NCBI GenBank assembly: GCA_016934715.1
Contig: JAFGSI010000004.1
Location: forward strand, 62,001-126,000
Source of the DNA: Anaerolineales bacterium
Lineage (GTDB): Bacteria > Chloroflexota > Anaerolineae > Anaerolineales > Villigracilaceae
DNA: 64,000 bases
Direction of reading: 5' to 3'
The position numbers and the translations under genes are program-made. The notes beneath the pieces were generated by a model. The model was given only the letters and a program-made list of their open reading frames with translations, was not told the origin of the DNA and ran no database searches. Below are positions 1 to 8,078 of the stretch, piece by piece; within the stretch, counting starts at the first letter, position 1; each line of letters begins with the position of its first letter.

Positions 1-486
1 ATAGTTCTCCCGGCTGGCAAGGCCGCGCGCTGCGAACAGCTGGGTCAGTTCGCCGTTGACGATCGTCGCCAGGGTGTCGGCGAAGGATTTCATCAGCGGC
101 AGGTGGTCGGTCTCGGCGGCCAGCTTGGCGGCCCGGGCAAAGAGAAAATCGCCGGTCAGAACGGTGGCCGGCGGTGACCACTGGGCATTGATCGTCGGGA
201 TGCCGCGCCGCAGCAGGGCCCCGTCGATCAGGTCATCGTGGACCAGGGTGGCGGTATGGAGCAGTTCCACCGCTGCAGCCAGGGTGATCAGTTTGGGGTG
301 CGGCGCGGCCAGCATCCGACCGGTCAGCAGGCCCAGGGTCGGGCGGATGCGTTTGCCGCCCGAGGCGAGCAGGTGGTCCAGCGCAGCGCACAGGTCCGGA
401 TGGGCATCGCGGGCCTGGCAGTGAAGCAGCGCTTCGACCTCCTGGAGTTCTTCCTGAACGGGGGTGAAAAACCTTGTCGTGATCAA
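1..486 (-). CDS. Polyprenyl diphosphate synthase, 5' part (runs off the window)
   Basis: The 162 codons present read as the N-terminal half of a trans-polyprenyl (heptaprenyl/octaprenyl-type) diphosphate synthase, which makes the side chain of menaquinone. Family motifs are in order: GGKRIRP, the first aspartate-rich motif HDDLID that binds Mg-allylic substrate, and GDFLFA. The second DDxxD lies outside the window. The start is a TTG at 486 whose last two bases overlap the TGA stop of tatD (TTGA), with GGGAAGAG upstream, so translation is probably coupled to tatD. A quinone-chain enzyme fits the ETF:quinone oxidoreductase at 32-34 kb. Family is sure; chain length cannot be told. Confidence 0.9.
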   Translation of the reverse strand, partial: MITTRFFTPVQEELQEVEALLHCQARDAHPDLCAALDHLLASGGKRIRPTLGLLTGRMLAAPHPKLITLAAAVELLHTATLVHDDLIDGALLRRGIPTINAQWSPPATVLTGDFLFARAAKLAAETDHLPLMKSFADTLATIVNGELTQLFAARGLASRENY

Positions 487-1313
487 ACGATCTCTTCCCA
501 GTGGAAAAGTCTGGCGGCGTTGTCTGACGTGATCGCTGCGACCTCCTCCACACTGCGCCTGTGGATTTCGGCAATTGTATCAGCAATCCTGCTGACGAAT
601 GCTGGTTCGTTGCGCCGGCCGCGCTGCGGAACCGGGGTCAGGTAGGGCGCATCGGTCTCGATCAGCAGGCATTCGAGCGGCAGCCCGGCGACCAGGTCGC
701 GCCTGGTCTGGGCGTTCTTGTAGGTGATCGGCCCGGTGACGCCGATGAAGAAATGGAGGCCGATCGCTCGCCGGGCGGTTTCGGGCGAGCCCGAGAAGGA
801 GTGCAGCACCCCCGGCCTTTTTCGCAGCGGGCTCTTCTCCCGCTCGAGCCGGTTCGCCCATTCCTCCAGGAGGTGCAGGGCATCCTGGGAACAGGGGCCA
901 TCGCTGTGATCGCCCTGCTCGCGCAGGTGGATGACAACCGGCAGGTCCAGTTCGGCGGCCAGGTCAAGCTGCCGTTGCAGGACCTCCTGCTGGAGCGCAT
1001 GCGGGGCAACATCCCAGTAATAGTCCAGCCCGATCTCCCCGATGGCGACGACTTTGGGTTGGTGGGCAACTTCTTTCAACTGCGCAAGGCTTCCCCCCTG
1101 CCAGGTTTCTACTTCATTGGGATGGACCCCGGCCGCGGTGTACAGCCGCGGCTGGCTCCTGGCCAGTTCGACCGCCAACCGGCTGGAGGCAGCCGTCAAT
1201 CCCGGGATCAGGATACGGGACACACCGGCCCGGGCGGCACGTTCCAGCACCTCGGGCCGGTCGGCATCGAATTTGTGTAAATCCAGGTGGCAGTGGGTGT
1301 CGGTCAGTCTCAT
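483..1313 (-). CDS. tatD: TatD family metal-dependent hydrolase (DNase)
   Basis: 276 residues, the usual TatD length. The protein opens with TDTHCHLD (the HxH metal ligands), has GEIGLDYYWD (metal-bridging Glu), PVVIHLRE and GVLHSFSG (His ligands), and ends with ETDAPYLTP (Asp ligand): a complete amidohydrolase-type metal site. TatD proteins are cytoplasmic 3'-5' exonucleases linked to DNA repair and quality control; the substrate here is inferred from the family. It sits 34 bases after the phosphohexomutase and overlaps the next gene by four bases, so all three form one minus-strand unit. Confidence 0.95.
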   Translation of the reverse strand: MRLTDTHCHLDLHKFDADRPEVLERAARAGVSRILIPGLTAASSRLAVELARSQPRLYTAAGVHPNEVETWQGGSLAQLKEVAHQPKVVAIGEIGLDYYWDVAPHALQQEVLQRQLDLAAELDLPVVIHLREQGDHSDGPCSQDALHLLEEWANRLEREKSPLRKRPGVLHSFSGSPETARRAIGLHFFIGVTGPITYKNAQTRRDLVAGLPLECLLIETDAPYLTPVPQRGRRNEPAFVSRIADTIAEIHRRSVEEVAAITSDNAARLFHWEEIV

Positions 1314-1347
1314 CGGTTCCGGTGGGTACGAGTCGGGCGACCCTGGA

Positions 1348-2772
1348 TCACTTGAGACCCGCCACCTTCAGCCCGTCCTGCAGGATCGCCTGGACCCGGT
1401 CAGGATGGGTCGTCTCGCAGTAGACCCGTATGATCGGTTCGGTGCCCGAAAAGCGGATCAGCATCCAGCCGCCGTCCTCCAGCTTGAACTGGAAGCCGTC
1501 CACGGTGACCAGTTCGATGACCTTCAGGCCGCCGATGGTCTCCGGCCGGGCATCCAGGATCAGCTGCTCGCGATCCTTGCGGTTCCCGTCGAAGGGCCGA
1601 TCGACGCGGTCGTAGTAGTGCACCCCGCCGACTTTTTCGAAGAGGATCTCGAGCAGTTCGGTCGGTTTCTTGCCGGTGCGCACCATGAAGTCGAGCAGGT
1701 ACAGCCCGGCCAGGATGCCGTCCCGCTCAGGGACATTGCCGCGGAAAGCGTAGCCGCCCGATTCCTCGCCGCCGATCAGGGCGTCGGTCTCGGTCATCCT
1801 GGGGGCCACGTACTTGAAGCCCACCCCGGTCTCGTAGACCGGGACATCGTAGAGCCGTCCGAGTTTGTTCAGCATGGTTGTGGTTGAGAGGGTCTTGACG
1901 ATCGCCCCGCGCAGGCCGCGCACCTCGAGCAGGTAATAGGCCAGCAGGCCGTAGACCCGCAGCTGGTTGACGAACGCACCGTTCTCGTCGCCCACGCCGA
2001 CCCGGTCGGCGTCGCCGTCGAGGATCAGCAGCACATCGGCGTGATTGTCCACGGTGGCCTTCAGACCGACGTCAATGTTGGGCGGGATCGGTTCGGGGCG
2101 CTTCATGTCCGGAAAGGCCGGGTTGCGTTGGTTGTGGATCTCGATCACCCGGGTTTTGCCGCCGGCCAGCAGGCGCGGGAAGTAGCCTGCCCCGTTGCCC
2201 CACATGCAGTCGACCAGCACGGTCAGGCCGGCCTGCCTGATCGGCCCCAGGTCGATCAGTTTTTCGATGTGGGCGATATAATTCTCGGCGGCGTCGAATT
2301 TGACGATCCGGCCCTGTTGCTCGGCCTCGGTGAAGGGCATGCGTTTGACCGAATCGACCGAGTCCGGGATGGCGGCTTCGATCTGAATCAACCCATCGGG
2401 GTCGATCGCCCCGCCGGTCTCGTTGCGAACCTTGAAGCCGTTGTCGGCCGGCGGGTTGTGCGAGGCGGTGATGTTGATCCCGCCGCGGGCTTGCTTTTCG
2501 ACGATGGCGAAGGCGATCACCGGGGTCGGCGTAGCCGCGTCCGTCAGGTGGACCTTGAAGCCGTTCCCGGCCAGGACCTCGGCGGCTGCAGCAGCGAAAT
2601 CCTCCGAGCCGAAGCGCTTGTCGTAGCCGACCACCAGCCACTGGCCCTGGTTGCCCTGGGTGAGCATATACCTCGCGAAGCCTTGGGCGCAGCGCCGCAC
2701 GTTGTCAAAGGTGTAGTCCTCGGCGATCTTGCCTCGCCATCCGTCGGTGCCGAATTTTATTTTATGGCTCAT
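1348..2772 (-). CDS. Phosphoglucomutase/phosphomannomutase family protein
   Basis: 474 residues. It has the alpha-D-phosphohexomutase landmarks: KFGTDGWRG near the N-terminus, the phosphoserine loop TASHNP, the metal-binding loop DGDADR, the sugar loop GGEESGG and the C-terminal phosphate-binding loop RFSGTEP. It should interconvert hexose 1- and 6-phosphates for envelope polysaccharide or glycogen; the sugar preference cannot be read. There are three consecutive ATGs (2778, 2775, 2772). I chose the third because GGGAG then lies eight bases upstream. The reading frame stays open far upstream, but that part is the antisense of the TPR gene. A TGnTATAAT promoter and an inverted repeat lie just ahead. 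Confidence 0.93.
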   Translation of the reverse strand: MSHKIKFGTDGWRGKIAEDYTFDNVRRCAQGFARYMLTQGNQGQWLVVGYDKRFGSEDFAAAAAEVLAGNGFKVHLTDAATPTPVIAFAIVEKQARGGINITASHNPPADNGFKVRNETGGAIDPDGLIQIEAAIPDSVDSVKRMPFTEAEQQGRIVKFDAAENYIAHIEKLIDLGPIRQAGLTVLVDCMWGNGAGYFPRLLAGGKTRVIEIHNQRNPAFPDMKRPEPIPPNIDVGLKATVDNHADVLLILDGDADRVGVGDENGAFVNQLRVYGLLAYYLLEVRGLRGAIVKTLSTTTMLNKLGRLYDVPVYETGVGFKYVAPRMTETDALIGGEESGGYAFRGNVPERDGILAGLYLLDFMVRTGKKPTELLEILFEKVGGVHYYDRVDRPFDGNRKDREQLILDARPETIGGLKVIELVTVDGFQFKLEDGGWMLIRFSGTEPIIRVYCETTHPDRVQAILQDGLKVAGLK

Positions 2773-2779
2773 CATCATC

Positions 2780-2807
2780 TCTCCCGTCGCAGTTGTCTGA
2801 CGGGAGA
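2780..2807 (-). promoter_or_regulatory. Inverted repeat over the predicted start of the phosphohexomutase transcript
   Basis: Nine-base arms TCTCCCGTC (2780-2788) and GACGGGAGA (2799-2807) are perfectly complementary with a 10-base centre. One arm contains the Shine-Dalgarno bases. The -10 box ends at 2809, so transcription should start near 2802, inside the upstream arm. A full RNA hairpin would then not form, and a DNA operator is the simpler reading. Function is inferred. Confidence 0.4.
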
Positions 2808-2808
2808 A

Positions 2809-2817
2809 ATTATAACA
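2809..2817 (-). promoter_or_regulatory. Extended -10 promoter of the phosphohexomutase-tatD unit
   Basis: On the minus strand the sequence reads TGTTATAAT, a perfect TGnTATAAT extended -10. No good -35 is visible, which is normal for extended -10 promoters. It lies 37 bases before the chosen ATG. Confidence 0.6.
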
Positions 2818-3006
2818 GACAGATGTCTTCGTCGGGCTGCCGGGAGGCAAGGCGGCGGCGAGGCTGCCATCACTGCCCACAGGCAATCCGCTCCTCAAGC
2901 CCGGGGCACACCCGGTCCGGCGCTCTTCGGGATCGTTTTCAATGCGATCAGGATCCGGCGCGCATCCACAGCCTGGTATCTTAATTTCGATTTTTCCGAT
3001 AAAATC

Positions 3007-5016
3007 ATGGAAGAGATCAAACAGACAATCAAGCATCAGATTCAGAGGTCCATGATGGCAGCCCGAAAAAATGTACACAATCCCATTGATCTTCCCCGAC
3101 GTCCTGAAGAATGGGTTGTCGCTGTTCGGCAGATGCGTTACTGGATCGAAAATGACGAGGGCAATATCGTTCGTCCGTTTTTGTGCCTGGGCATCAACCT
3201 GACCAGCGGCATGATCCTGTTCAGCGATATCGGGGAAGCACTCCCTGCCCCGGAGAAGGTCGGTGATCTGCTCGATAAGGCCATGCAAAAGCCTGCGCGC
3301 ATGACCCGTCAAAAACCCGGCCGACCAGAAGTGGTTCATTTTGAACAACCTGAATTCAACCGTGCTTTGACCGAAAAGCTCTCGGCTGTGGCCGTGGGGA
3401 GCGACCACCAGGCCGGGCATCCCATGGTCGATGAGGTGATCATGGAGCTGGAAGATACATTGCGCGGTGAGGAGCCATTGCCTGGCCTGCTTTCGATTGC
3501 CGGTGTCGAGCTGCAGTTGCTCGAGGATCTGTTTTCTGCCGCGGCATCCTTTTTCCGTGCCCAGCCCTGGATTTGTCTGGCGGACAGCCAACCTCTGGCG
3601 GTAGAATTCGTCGCGAGCGGTCGCACGATTTATATCCAATTGATGGGCAATGCTGGCGTGGATTATGGATTTGTGGTTTATCCTGCTTGGGAAGATCTGG
3701 TCCATGTCTACCAGGCGGTGGACCATCCCACGGAGAGAATTCCGAACGTTGGTTGGATCTCCTTCTCGTATGCAGAGGCCCATTACCTGCCATTTTCCGA
3801 CCTGGATGCCATTGAACAATACGACTGGGAGGTGGCGGGCAAGGGGGCATATCCCCTGCCCGTGGTCTATTATCCTGATCGTGTCGAACGTCCTGATGTT
3901 GAGATGCTTGGTACGTTTATTGAAGTGATGCGTGCGGTCATGGTTTTCCTGGAGCTCCACCTCCAGGAGGACGGAAGAGGAGGGTATCTGCCGGCAGAGG
4001 CGCAGGTCAGGGTGACCAGCCTCCATGGGGAGCGCGATTTGATGGTCCGTTTCCCCGCCGGCGAACTGCCGCTGGATCGGCAACCTCTGGGACCGGCCCT
4101 CTGCCTGGATGACCCGGACGAAGAGGATGAAGATCTTCCTGTTGTCGATCGCCGGGCGCTGGAGGGCGACATGGCTGCCATGCTTGGGGGGGGTGTCATG
4201 GGCTTCAAGGATCCGGATGTCCGGAAGGCGCAAGAGTTGATGTACCAGACATGGAATGAATACAACCCGGCCCGACGGATCGTGATGGCTCACCAGGCGC
4301 TTTCCATCTCGCCGGATTGTGCCGATGCGTATGTCCTGCTTGCGGAGGAAGAAGCCGATACCCTCCTGCGCGCCGCTGAGTTGTATCGCCAGGGCATGCA
4401 GGCTGGCGAACGCGCGCTGGGAAAAAAGATGTTCAAAGAAGCGCGTGGCCATTTCTGGGGCATTCTTGAAACACGCCCTTACATGCGCGCCCGTGCCGGC
4501 CTGGCCAATTGTCTTTGGGGGATGGGAAAGACAGAGGAAGCCAAAGAACATTATTCCGACATGCTGCGCCTCAACCCCAACGACAATCAGGGGATCCGTT
4601 ATACGCTGCTCAGCCTTCTTCTGGAGACGCGCTCCCAGGCTGAAGTGGATGCGCTCCTCGATGAATATGATGGCGACTACTCTCCCGACTGGCTGTATAC
4701 CCGGGCGTTGATCCTGTTTCGCCAGGAGGGAGGGGCGATCCGCGCCGGGCAGGCCTTAGACGCTGCCATCGAGCAGAATCGTTATGTGCTCTCTTACCTG
4801 GTTGGCGAAAAGCCGATACCGGTTCACCTCCCGGAGACGATCGAGGTGGGTGGGGAGACGGAAGCGATCGCTTATGCCAGTGGCCATTTGAATCACTGGC
4901 GGCGTACTCGTGGGGCCGTGGAATGGCTGCGCGAACGATTCGACCACCAAAAGGAAGGGGGGCCGGTGAGGCCCCGGCCCCAGAAGAGACGCCCGCGCCA
5001 TCCAAAAAAGAAGTGA
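3007..5016 (+). CDS. Tetratricopeptide-repeat protein with an N-terminal DUF6930/DUF7309-like region
   Basis: About 669 residues, no signal peptide and no membrane segment, so cytoplasmic. Residues about 15-380 contain two similar-looking halves with LPRRPEEW and [14 protein letters not shown]-type motifs that resemble uncharacterised domains I associate with DUF6930/DUF7309; this is from memory and not certain. Residues about 395-560 are tetratricopeptide-like helices, with [34 protein letters not shown] and [15 protein letters not shown]. The C-terminus is a basic Pro/Arg/Lys tail. The start is uncertain: ATG 3007 has no ribosome site, while ATG 3055 has AGAGG six bases upstream. Its base composition is less GC-rich than its neighbours. 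Function unknown; TPRs imply protein binding. Confidence 0.8.
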   Translation: MEEIKQTIKHQIQRSMMAARKNVHNPIDLPRRPEEWVVAVRQMRYWIENDEGNIVRPFLCLGINLTSGMILFSDIGEALPAPEKVGDLLDKAMQKPARMTRQKPGRPEVVHFEQPEFNRALTEKLSAVAVGSDHQAGHPMVDEVIMELEDTLRGEEPLPGLLSIAGVELQLLEDLFSAAASFFRAQPWICLADSQPLAVEFVASGRTIYIQLMGNAGVDYGFVVYPAWEDLVHVYQAVDHPTERIPNVGWISFSYAEAHYLPFSDLDAIEQYDWEVAGKGAYPLPVVYYPDRVERPDVEMLGTFIEVMRAVMVFLELHLQEDGRGGYLPAEAQVRVTSLHGERDLMVRFPAGELPLDRQPLGPALCLDDPDEEDEDLPVVDRRALEGDMAAMLGGGVMGFKDPDVRKAQELMYQTWNEYNPARRIVMAHQALSISPDCADAYVLLAEEEADTLLRAAELYRQGMQAGERALGKKMFKEARGHFWGILETRPYMRARAGLANCLWGMGKTEEAKEHYSDMLRLNPNDNQGIRYTLLSLLLETRSQAEVDALLDEYDGDYSPDWLYTRALILFRQEGGAIRAGQALDAAIEQNRYVLSYLVGEKPIPVHLPETIEVGGETEAIAYASGHLNHWRRTRGAVEWLRERFDHQKEGGPVRPRPQKRRPRHPKKK

Positions 5017-5061
5017 GCTTGGCGATCTTCGCCGCTGGATCCACCGGAGGGCTCCGGCCTG
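5017..5061. other. Short spacer between the TPR gene and the SDR remnant
   Basis: I see no gene and no convincing terminator hairpin here. The rest of the 407-base gap up to 5423 is taken by the decayed SDR fragment and the operator/promoter region. Confidence 0.5.
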
Positions 5062-5296
5062 TCATGGCTTCATTGTCGCTCGGGCCGAGGCGCGCTTCTT
5101 GACAGCTGATCTCCAGGCGCAGGGCTGGTAGGGGATCTCCCCGCCGCAGGTTTTTCGCAGACCTTCGGCCAGGACCTCCAAATCGGTCGGTGTGCAGATC
5201 GGCCAGGAACAGGTCCCGGCCGCGGCTGGCGCATTCGACGGCGAAGGCCTTTCCCGGCCCGCCGGTTGCACCGGTGATGCGAACGCGTGTCTGCAT
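5062..5296 (-). pseudogene. Decayed N-terminal fragment of a short-chain dehydrogenase
   Basis: From an ATG at 5296 (GGAGAAG just upstream) the frame reads a Rossmann start, VRITGATGGPGKAFAVECA, then SRGRDLFLADLHTD. The similarity then jumps to another frame (LEVLAEGLRKTCGGEIPYQPC) and jumps again near the end. TGATGG(I/L)GKAFA...RGxDLxLxDL is the nucleotide-binding start of an SDR, but only about 75 residues remain and no NNAG or YxxxK region follows. Two frameshifts plus loss of the C-terminal two thirds indicate a pseudogene. It lies upstream of, and opposite to, an intact SDR gene, so it may be the relic of a former divergent pair. Confidence 0.6.
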
Positions 5297-5346
5297 GGCT
5301 TCTCCCGAGTACTTGAAGTTCCCGGGAAAGGGAGCGTGAAACCGCG

Positions 5347-5389
5347 CGTTTGTCAAACGGTTGTTTGAAACAATTGTAAAAAACAATTG
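5347..5389. promoter_or_regulatory. Array of three perfect palindromes (candidate TetR operators)
   Basis: Three palindromes follow one another: CGTTTG-T-CAAACG (5347-5359, centre 5353), TTGTTT-G-AAACAA (5361-5373, centre 5367) and CAATTGT-N5-ACAATTG (5371-5389, centre 5380). Centres are 14 and 13 bases apart, and the last one covers the first half of the -35 box of the SDR-TetR unit. Steric repression of that promoter by the TetR protein encoded in the same unit is the natural reading; binding itself is inferred. Confidence 0.6.
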
Positions 5390-5415
5390 ACGGGATCGAA
5401 CAGGTAGACTATCCT
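5387..5415 (+). promoter_or_regulatory. Promoter of the SDR-TetR unit
   Basis: TTGACG (5387-5392), a 17-base spacer and TATCCT (5410-5415) match the housekeeping sigma pattern. The ATG of the SDR gene follows eight bases after the -10 box, with a run of C and no Shine-Dalgarno. The transcript should therefore be leaderless or nearly so. Confidence 0.6.
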
Positions 5416-5423
5416 TCCCCCCC

Positions 5424-6302
5424 ATGCACAAAACGAACAAGCACAGGACATTCGTGGTCACCGGGGCGACCTCCGGGATCGGCCTGGCCGTCGCTGAAGG
5501 ACTCGCCCGTCAGGGCGCCTTTTTGATCGGCGTCGGACGTGACGCCGGGCGGTGTGCCGAGGTCGAGCAGAGGTTGGGAGTCGCCCACCCCGGGGCGCGG
5601 GTCCGCTACCTGGTCGCCGACCTGGCGCTCCAGTCGCAGGTCCGGGCTTTGGCCTCTGCCGTGCGGGACGAGCTGGCTGCCTGCGGGGTCGAGTCCCTCG
5701 ACGGGCTGGTCAACAATGCCGCGACATTCACCTTCTATCAGACCCTGACCCCCGAAGGTTTCGAGATGCAGTGGGCGGTCAACCACCTGGCCCCCTTCCT
5801 GCTGACCCACGAACTCCTGGGGCTGCTGCAGGCCGCTCCAGCCGCCCGGGTGGTGACGGTCAGCTCGGGGTCGCACTACCACACCCGCCTGCGCTGGGGC
5901 GACATCCAGCTGCGCCGCTGGTACAACCCGCTGCTGGCTTACAAGCAGACCAAGTTGTGCAACGTCCTGTTCACGGCCGAGCTGCGCCGGCGGTTGGGGC
6001 GGGGCGGAACTGTGCGGGCCTTCGCGGCTGACCCCGGCCTGGTGCGGACGGAGATCGGCTTGAAGGGCAATCCGGGTCTGGCAGGCTGGATCTGGACCCG
6101 GCGGGCGGCTGCCGGGATCAGCGCCGGGGAGTCGGCTCGCGGGATCGTCTATCTGGCCAGCGAGCCGTCCATCCAGGAGGCCCCCGAACTCTACTGGAAG
6201 CACAGCCATCCCAAGGCTCCCAGCCCTTATGCCCTGGACCCTGCCGTTGCCCACCGCCTGTGGGAACTCTCGGCCCGGATGTGCGGGGTGGAGCCGCGAT
6301 GA
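5424..6302 (+). CDS. Short-chain dehydrogenase/reductase (retinol-dehydrogenase-like)
   Basis: 292 residues with the classical SDR landmarks: TGATSGIG for NAD(P) binding near residue 13, VNNAA near 95, a Ser in VTVSSGSHYH, and the catalytic YKQTK. Overall it resembles the retinol dehydrogenase/WWOX-like SDRs that reduce or oxidise hydrophobic alcohols and aldehydes; the real substrate is not readable. It overlaps the following TetR gene by four bases (ATGA), so the two are co-translated. The promoter region carries three palindromes, so expression is probably under the linked TetR regulator. No ribosome site precedes the ATG at 5424, which fits leaderless translation. Confidence 0.9.
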   Translation: MHKTNKHRTFVVTGATSGIGLAVAEGLARQGAFLIGVGRDAGRCAEVEQRLGVAHPGARVRYLVADLALQSQVRALASAVRDELAACGVESLDGLVNNAATFTFYQTLTPEGFEMQWAVNHLAPFLLTHELLGLLQAAPAARVVTVSSGSHYHTRLRWGDIQLRRWYNPLLAYKQTKLCNVLFTAELRRRLGRGGTVRAFAADPGLVRTEIGLKGNPGLAGWIWTRRAAAGISAGESARGIVYLASEPSIQEAPELYWKHSHPKAPSPYALDPAVAHRLWELSARMCGVEPR

Positions 6303-6891
6303 GCAAGCCTTCTCCCCGCCAGCGGATCCTGCCGGCTGTGGTGGTCTGCATTGCGAAGTACGGCATCGACAAGCTGACCACCCGCAAGATCGCCGAACAG
6401 GCCGGGACGAACGCCGCCTCGATCAACTACTATTTCCGCTCCAAGGACGAACTGCTGGCCGAAGCCCTGGCAAGGGCCATCCACCCAATGCTGGAAGAGG
6501 TCCTGGCGGCCATTGATGATCAGGAGCGGCCCTTCCAGGCCGTGCGGGAGGAGGTCTTCTTCTACCTGATCGACGGTGCGACGCGCTCCCCCGGGGGTCT
6601 CCACCGCCCACCTGTATGCTGCCGTGGTCGAGAAGCGCTATGACTCGCCCAGCGGACAGGCAATGCTGCGGGTCTTCGAGCGGCTGGTCGAGCGGGCGGT
6701 CCGGGAGGTGCCCGGCAAAGACCGCCGCGCGATCCACTTCCAATTGGCCCAGATCCTTTCGGCGATCATGTTCGCCATGCCGGCCCCCGGCTTCTTTCCG
6801 GTTCCGGAAGGAACCCGCTCGCCTGGCCCGGACCACTGCCGGACAATGGCCAAACAGTATGCCAGGAATTTCTTCGCTGCTCTGCAAATGA
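6299..6891 (+). pseudogene. TetR/AcrR family regulator, frameshifted
   Basis: The N-terminal DNA-binding domain is intact: residues 1-60 show KYGIDKLTTRKIAEQAGTNA followed by INYYFRSKDEL, the classic TetR helix-turn-helix. The frame is lost in the run CCCCCGGGGG at about 6587-6596. The +1 frame continues convincingly (VSTAHLYAAVVEKRYDSP) to about residue 200, then stays open into the antisense of the next gene. The third frame meets a TGA at 6889-6891, exactly before the convergent methyltransferase stop at 6894, so a second shift near the end is possible. One extra base in the homopolymer would explain the first break: either a sequencing error or a real inactivation. It should repress the SDR unit through the upstream palindromes. 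Confidence 0.7.
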
Positions 6892-6893
6892 AG

Positions 6894-8078
6894 TTATCTT
6901 CCTGCCTGTCCCCGTCCCAATCTGACCCTGACTCCCCCATTGACCAGTTCCAGCGAGGTGTCCCATTCCATCCCCATCTGCCCGAACAGGTGCGGTTGGC
7001 TGCACAGGACCGCGACCTGCCAACCGGGGCACTCCCGGCGCAGCACAGCACCGAAGCGGGCGTACAGGTCGCGCAGGTCCCGGCCGACGCTGACCCGCAG
7101 CCCATACGGGGGGTTGGTCACAACCCATCCGGGTCCGGGCGGGGCCTGCAGGTCCGAGATGGCCTGGCAGGCGAACTGGATGTGCTCCGCCACCCCGGCG
7201 CGCTCGGCATTGGCGCGTGCCATCTCGATGGCACCGGCGTCGCGATCCGCGGCGATGATGGATGGCTGCCGCTGGTGAACCGCGGGCGAGGGCCCGACCA
7301 GGGATTTCCAGGTGGCCTCTTCAAACCCGGGCCAATCCATGAATGCAAAGTGCCGGTTCTTTCCGGGAGCAATGCCGAATGCCAGCAGGGCAGCCTCGAT
7401 CGGGATGGTCCCGGATCCGCAGAAGGGGTCGATCAGCGGGGAGGTCCGATCCCAGCCAGAGGCCAGCAGCATCCCGGCCGCCAGAGTCTCGCGCAGCGGG
7501 GCTTTGGCCACGGCCTGGCGGTAACCGCGCCGGTGGAGCAGTTCGCCTGACGAGTCGACGCTGATCGTGCATGCATCGTCTACCAGCCGGACCAGGATCA
7601 ACTGCGGCGGGTTGGCGGCCTCCTCGGCTCCTGGTTTGTGCAGTGGCAGGGGTTGGTCCAGCCGGGCGGCAATGGCCCTGGCCACCGTCCGGGCGACGGC
7701 GTCGGAGTGGTAAAGCTTCGACCTGTGGCAGGTGACGCGCAGTGCGACCGGCTGTCCGGCAAGCAGGAAGCGTTCCCAGGGCAGGCGGGCGGCTTTTTGT
7801 TCGAGTTCGGGGAAACTGCGGCTCAGGAAGGCCATTCCCAGGCGGGCCAGGACGCGACCGGCGGTGCGCAGGTGCAGGTTGGCGCGATACAGGGCGGTGA
7901 GGTCGCCGTCGAACCCCACACCGCCAGGCTCGACAGTGCCGGAGTCTCCCGCGATCCCGCGGGGAGCGCCAGGGTTTTCTGGGCGGTTTTCATCGGGGGA
8001 AAGCAGACCCAACCCCTGCAGCTCCATGGTGGTGTATGGTTCCAGCCCTGGCGCGCAGGCGGCGAAATAGCGGTTCAA
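6894..8078 (-). CDS. THUMP-domain class I rRNA methyltransferase (RlmL N-terminal-like, COG0116)
   Basis: 394 residues. The N-terminal part begins YFAACAPGLE and contains a THUMP/ferredoxin-like RNA-binding region to about residue 170. The C-terminal half is a Rossmann methyltransferase with LIDPFCGSGTIPIEAAL (SAM loop) and the amino-methylating motif NPPYG. Proteins of this build make N2-methylguanine in 23S rRNA (RlmL/YcbY N-half) or in tRNA (TrmN); which one cannot be told. The start is TTG 8078, overlapping the TGA of the upstream radical SAM gene (TTGA) with GGAAAGG ahead, so the two genes are coupled. Confidence 0.9.
   Translation of the reverse strand: MNRYFAACAPGLEPYTTMELQGLGLLSPDENRPENPGAPRGIAGDSGTVEPGGVGFDGDLTALYRANLHLRTAGRVLARLGMAFLSRSFPELEQKAARLPWERFLLAGQPVALRVTCHRSKLYHSDAVARTVARAIAARLDQPLPLHKPGAEEAANPPQLILVRLVDDACTISVDSSGELLHRRGYRQAVAKAPLRETLAAGMLLASGWDRTSPLIDPFCGSGTIPIEAALLAFGIAPGKNRHFAFMDWPGFEEATWKSLVGPSPAVHQRQPSIIAADRDAGAIEMARANAERAGVAEHIQFACQAISDLQAPPGPGWVVTNPPYGLRVSVGRDLRDLYARFGAVLRRECPGWQVAVLCSQPHLFGQMGMEWDTSLELVNGGVRVRLGRGQAGR

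Noticed and set aside
2041-3006. In-frame upstream extension of the TPR protein
   Set aside because: This part is antisense to the phosphohexomutase and has no protein-like features; the plausible starts are 3007 or 3055.
2773-4551. In-frame upstream extension of the phosphohexomutase
   Set aside because: It is antisense to the TPR gene, and the hexomutase fold begins at the 2772 start with its own promoter and ribosome site.
6892-7550. TetR gene continuing in the +1 frame to 7550
   Set aside because: This stretch is antisense to the methyltransferase and adds over 200 residues without TetR character; a second frameshift before the natural stop is simpler.
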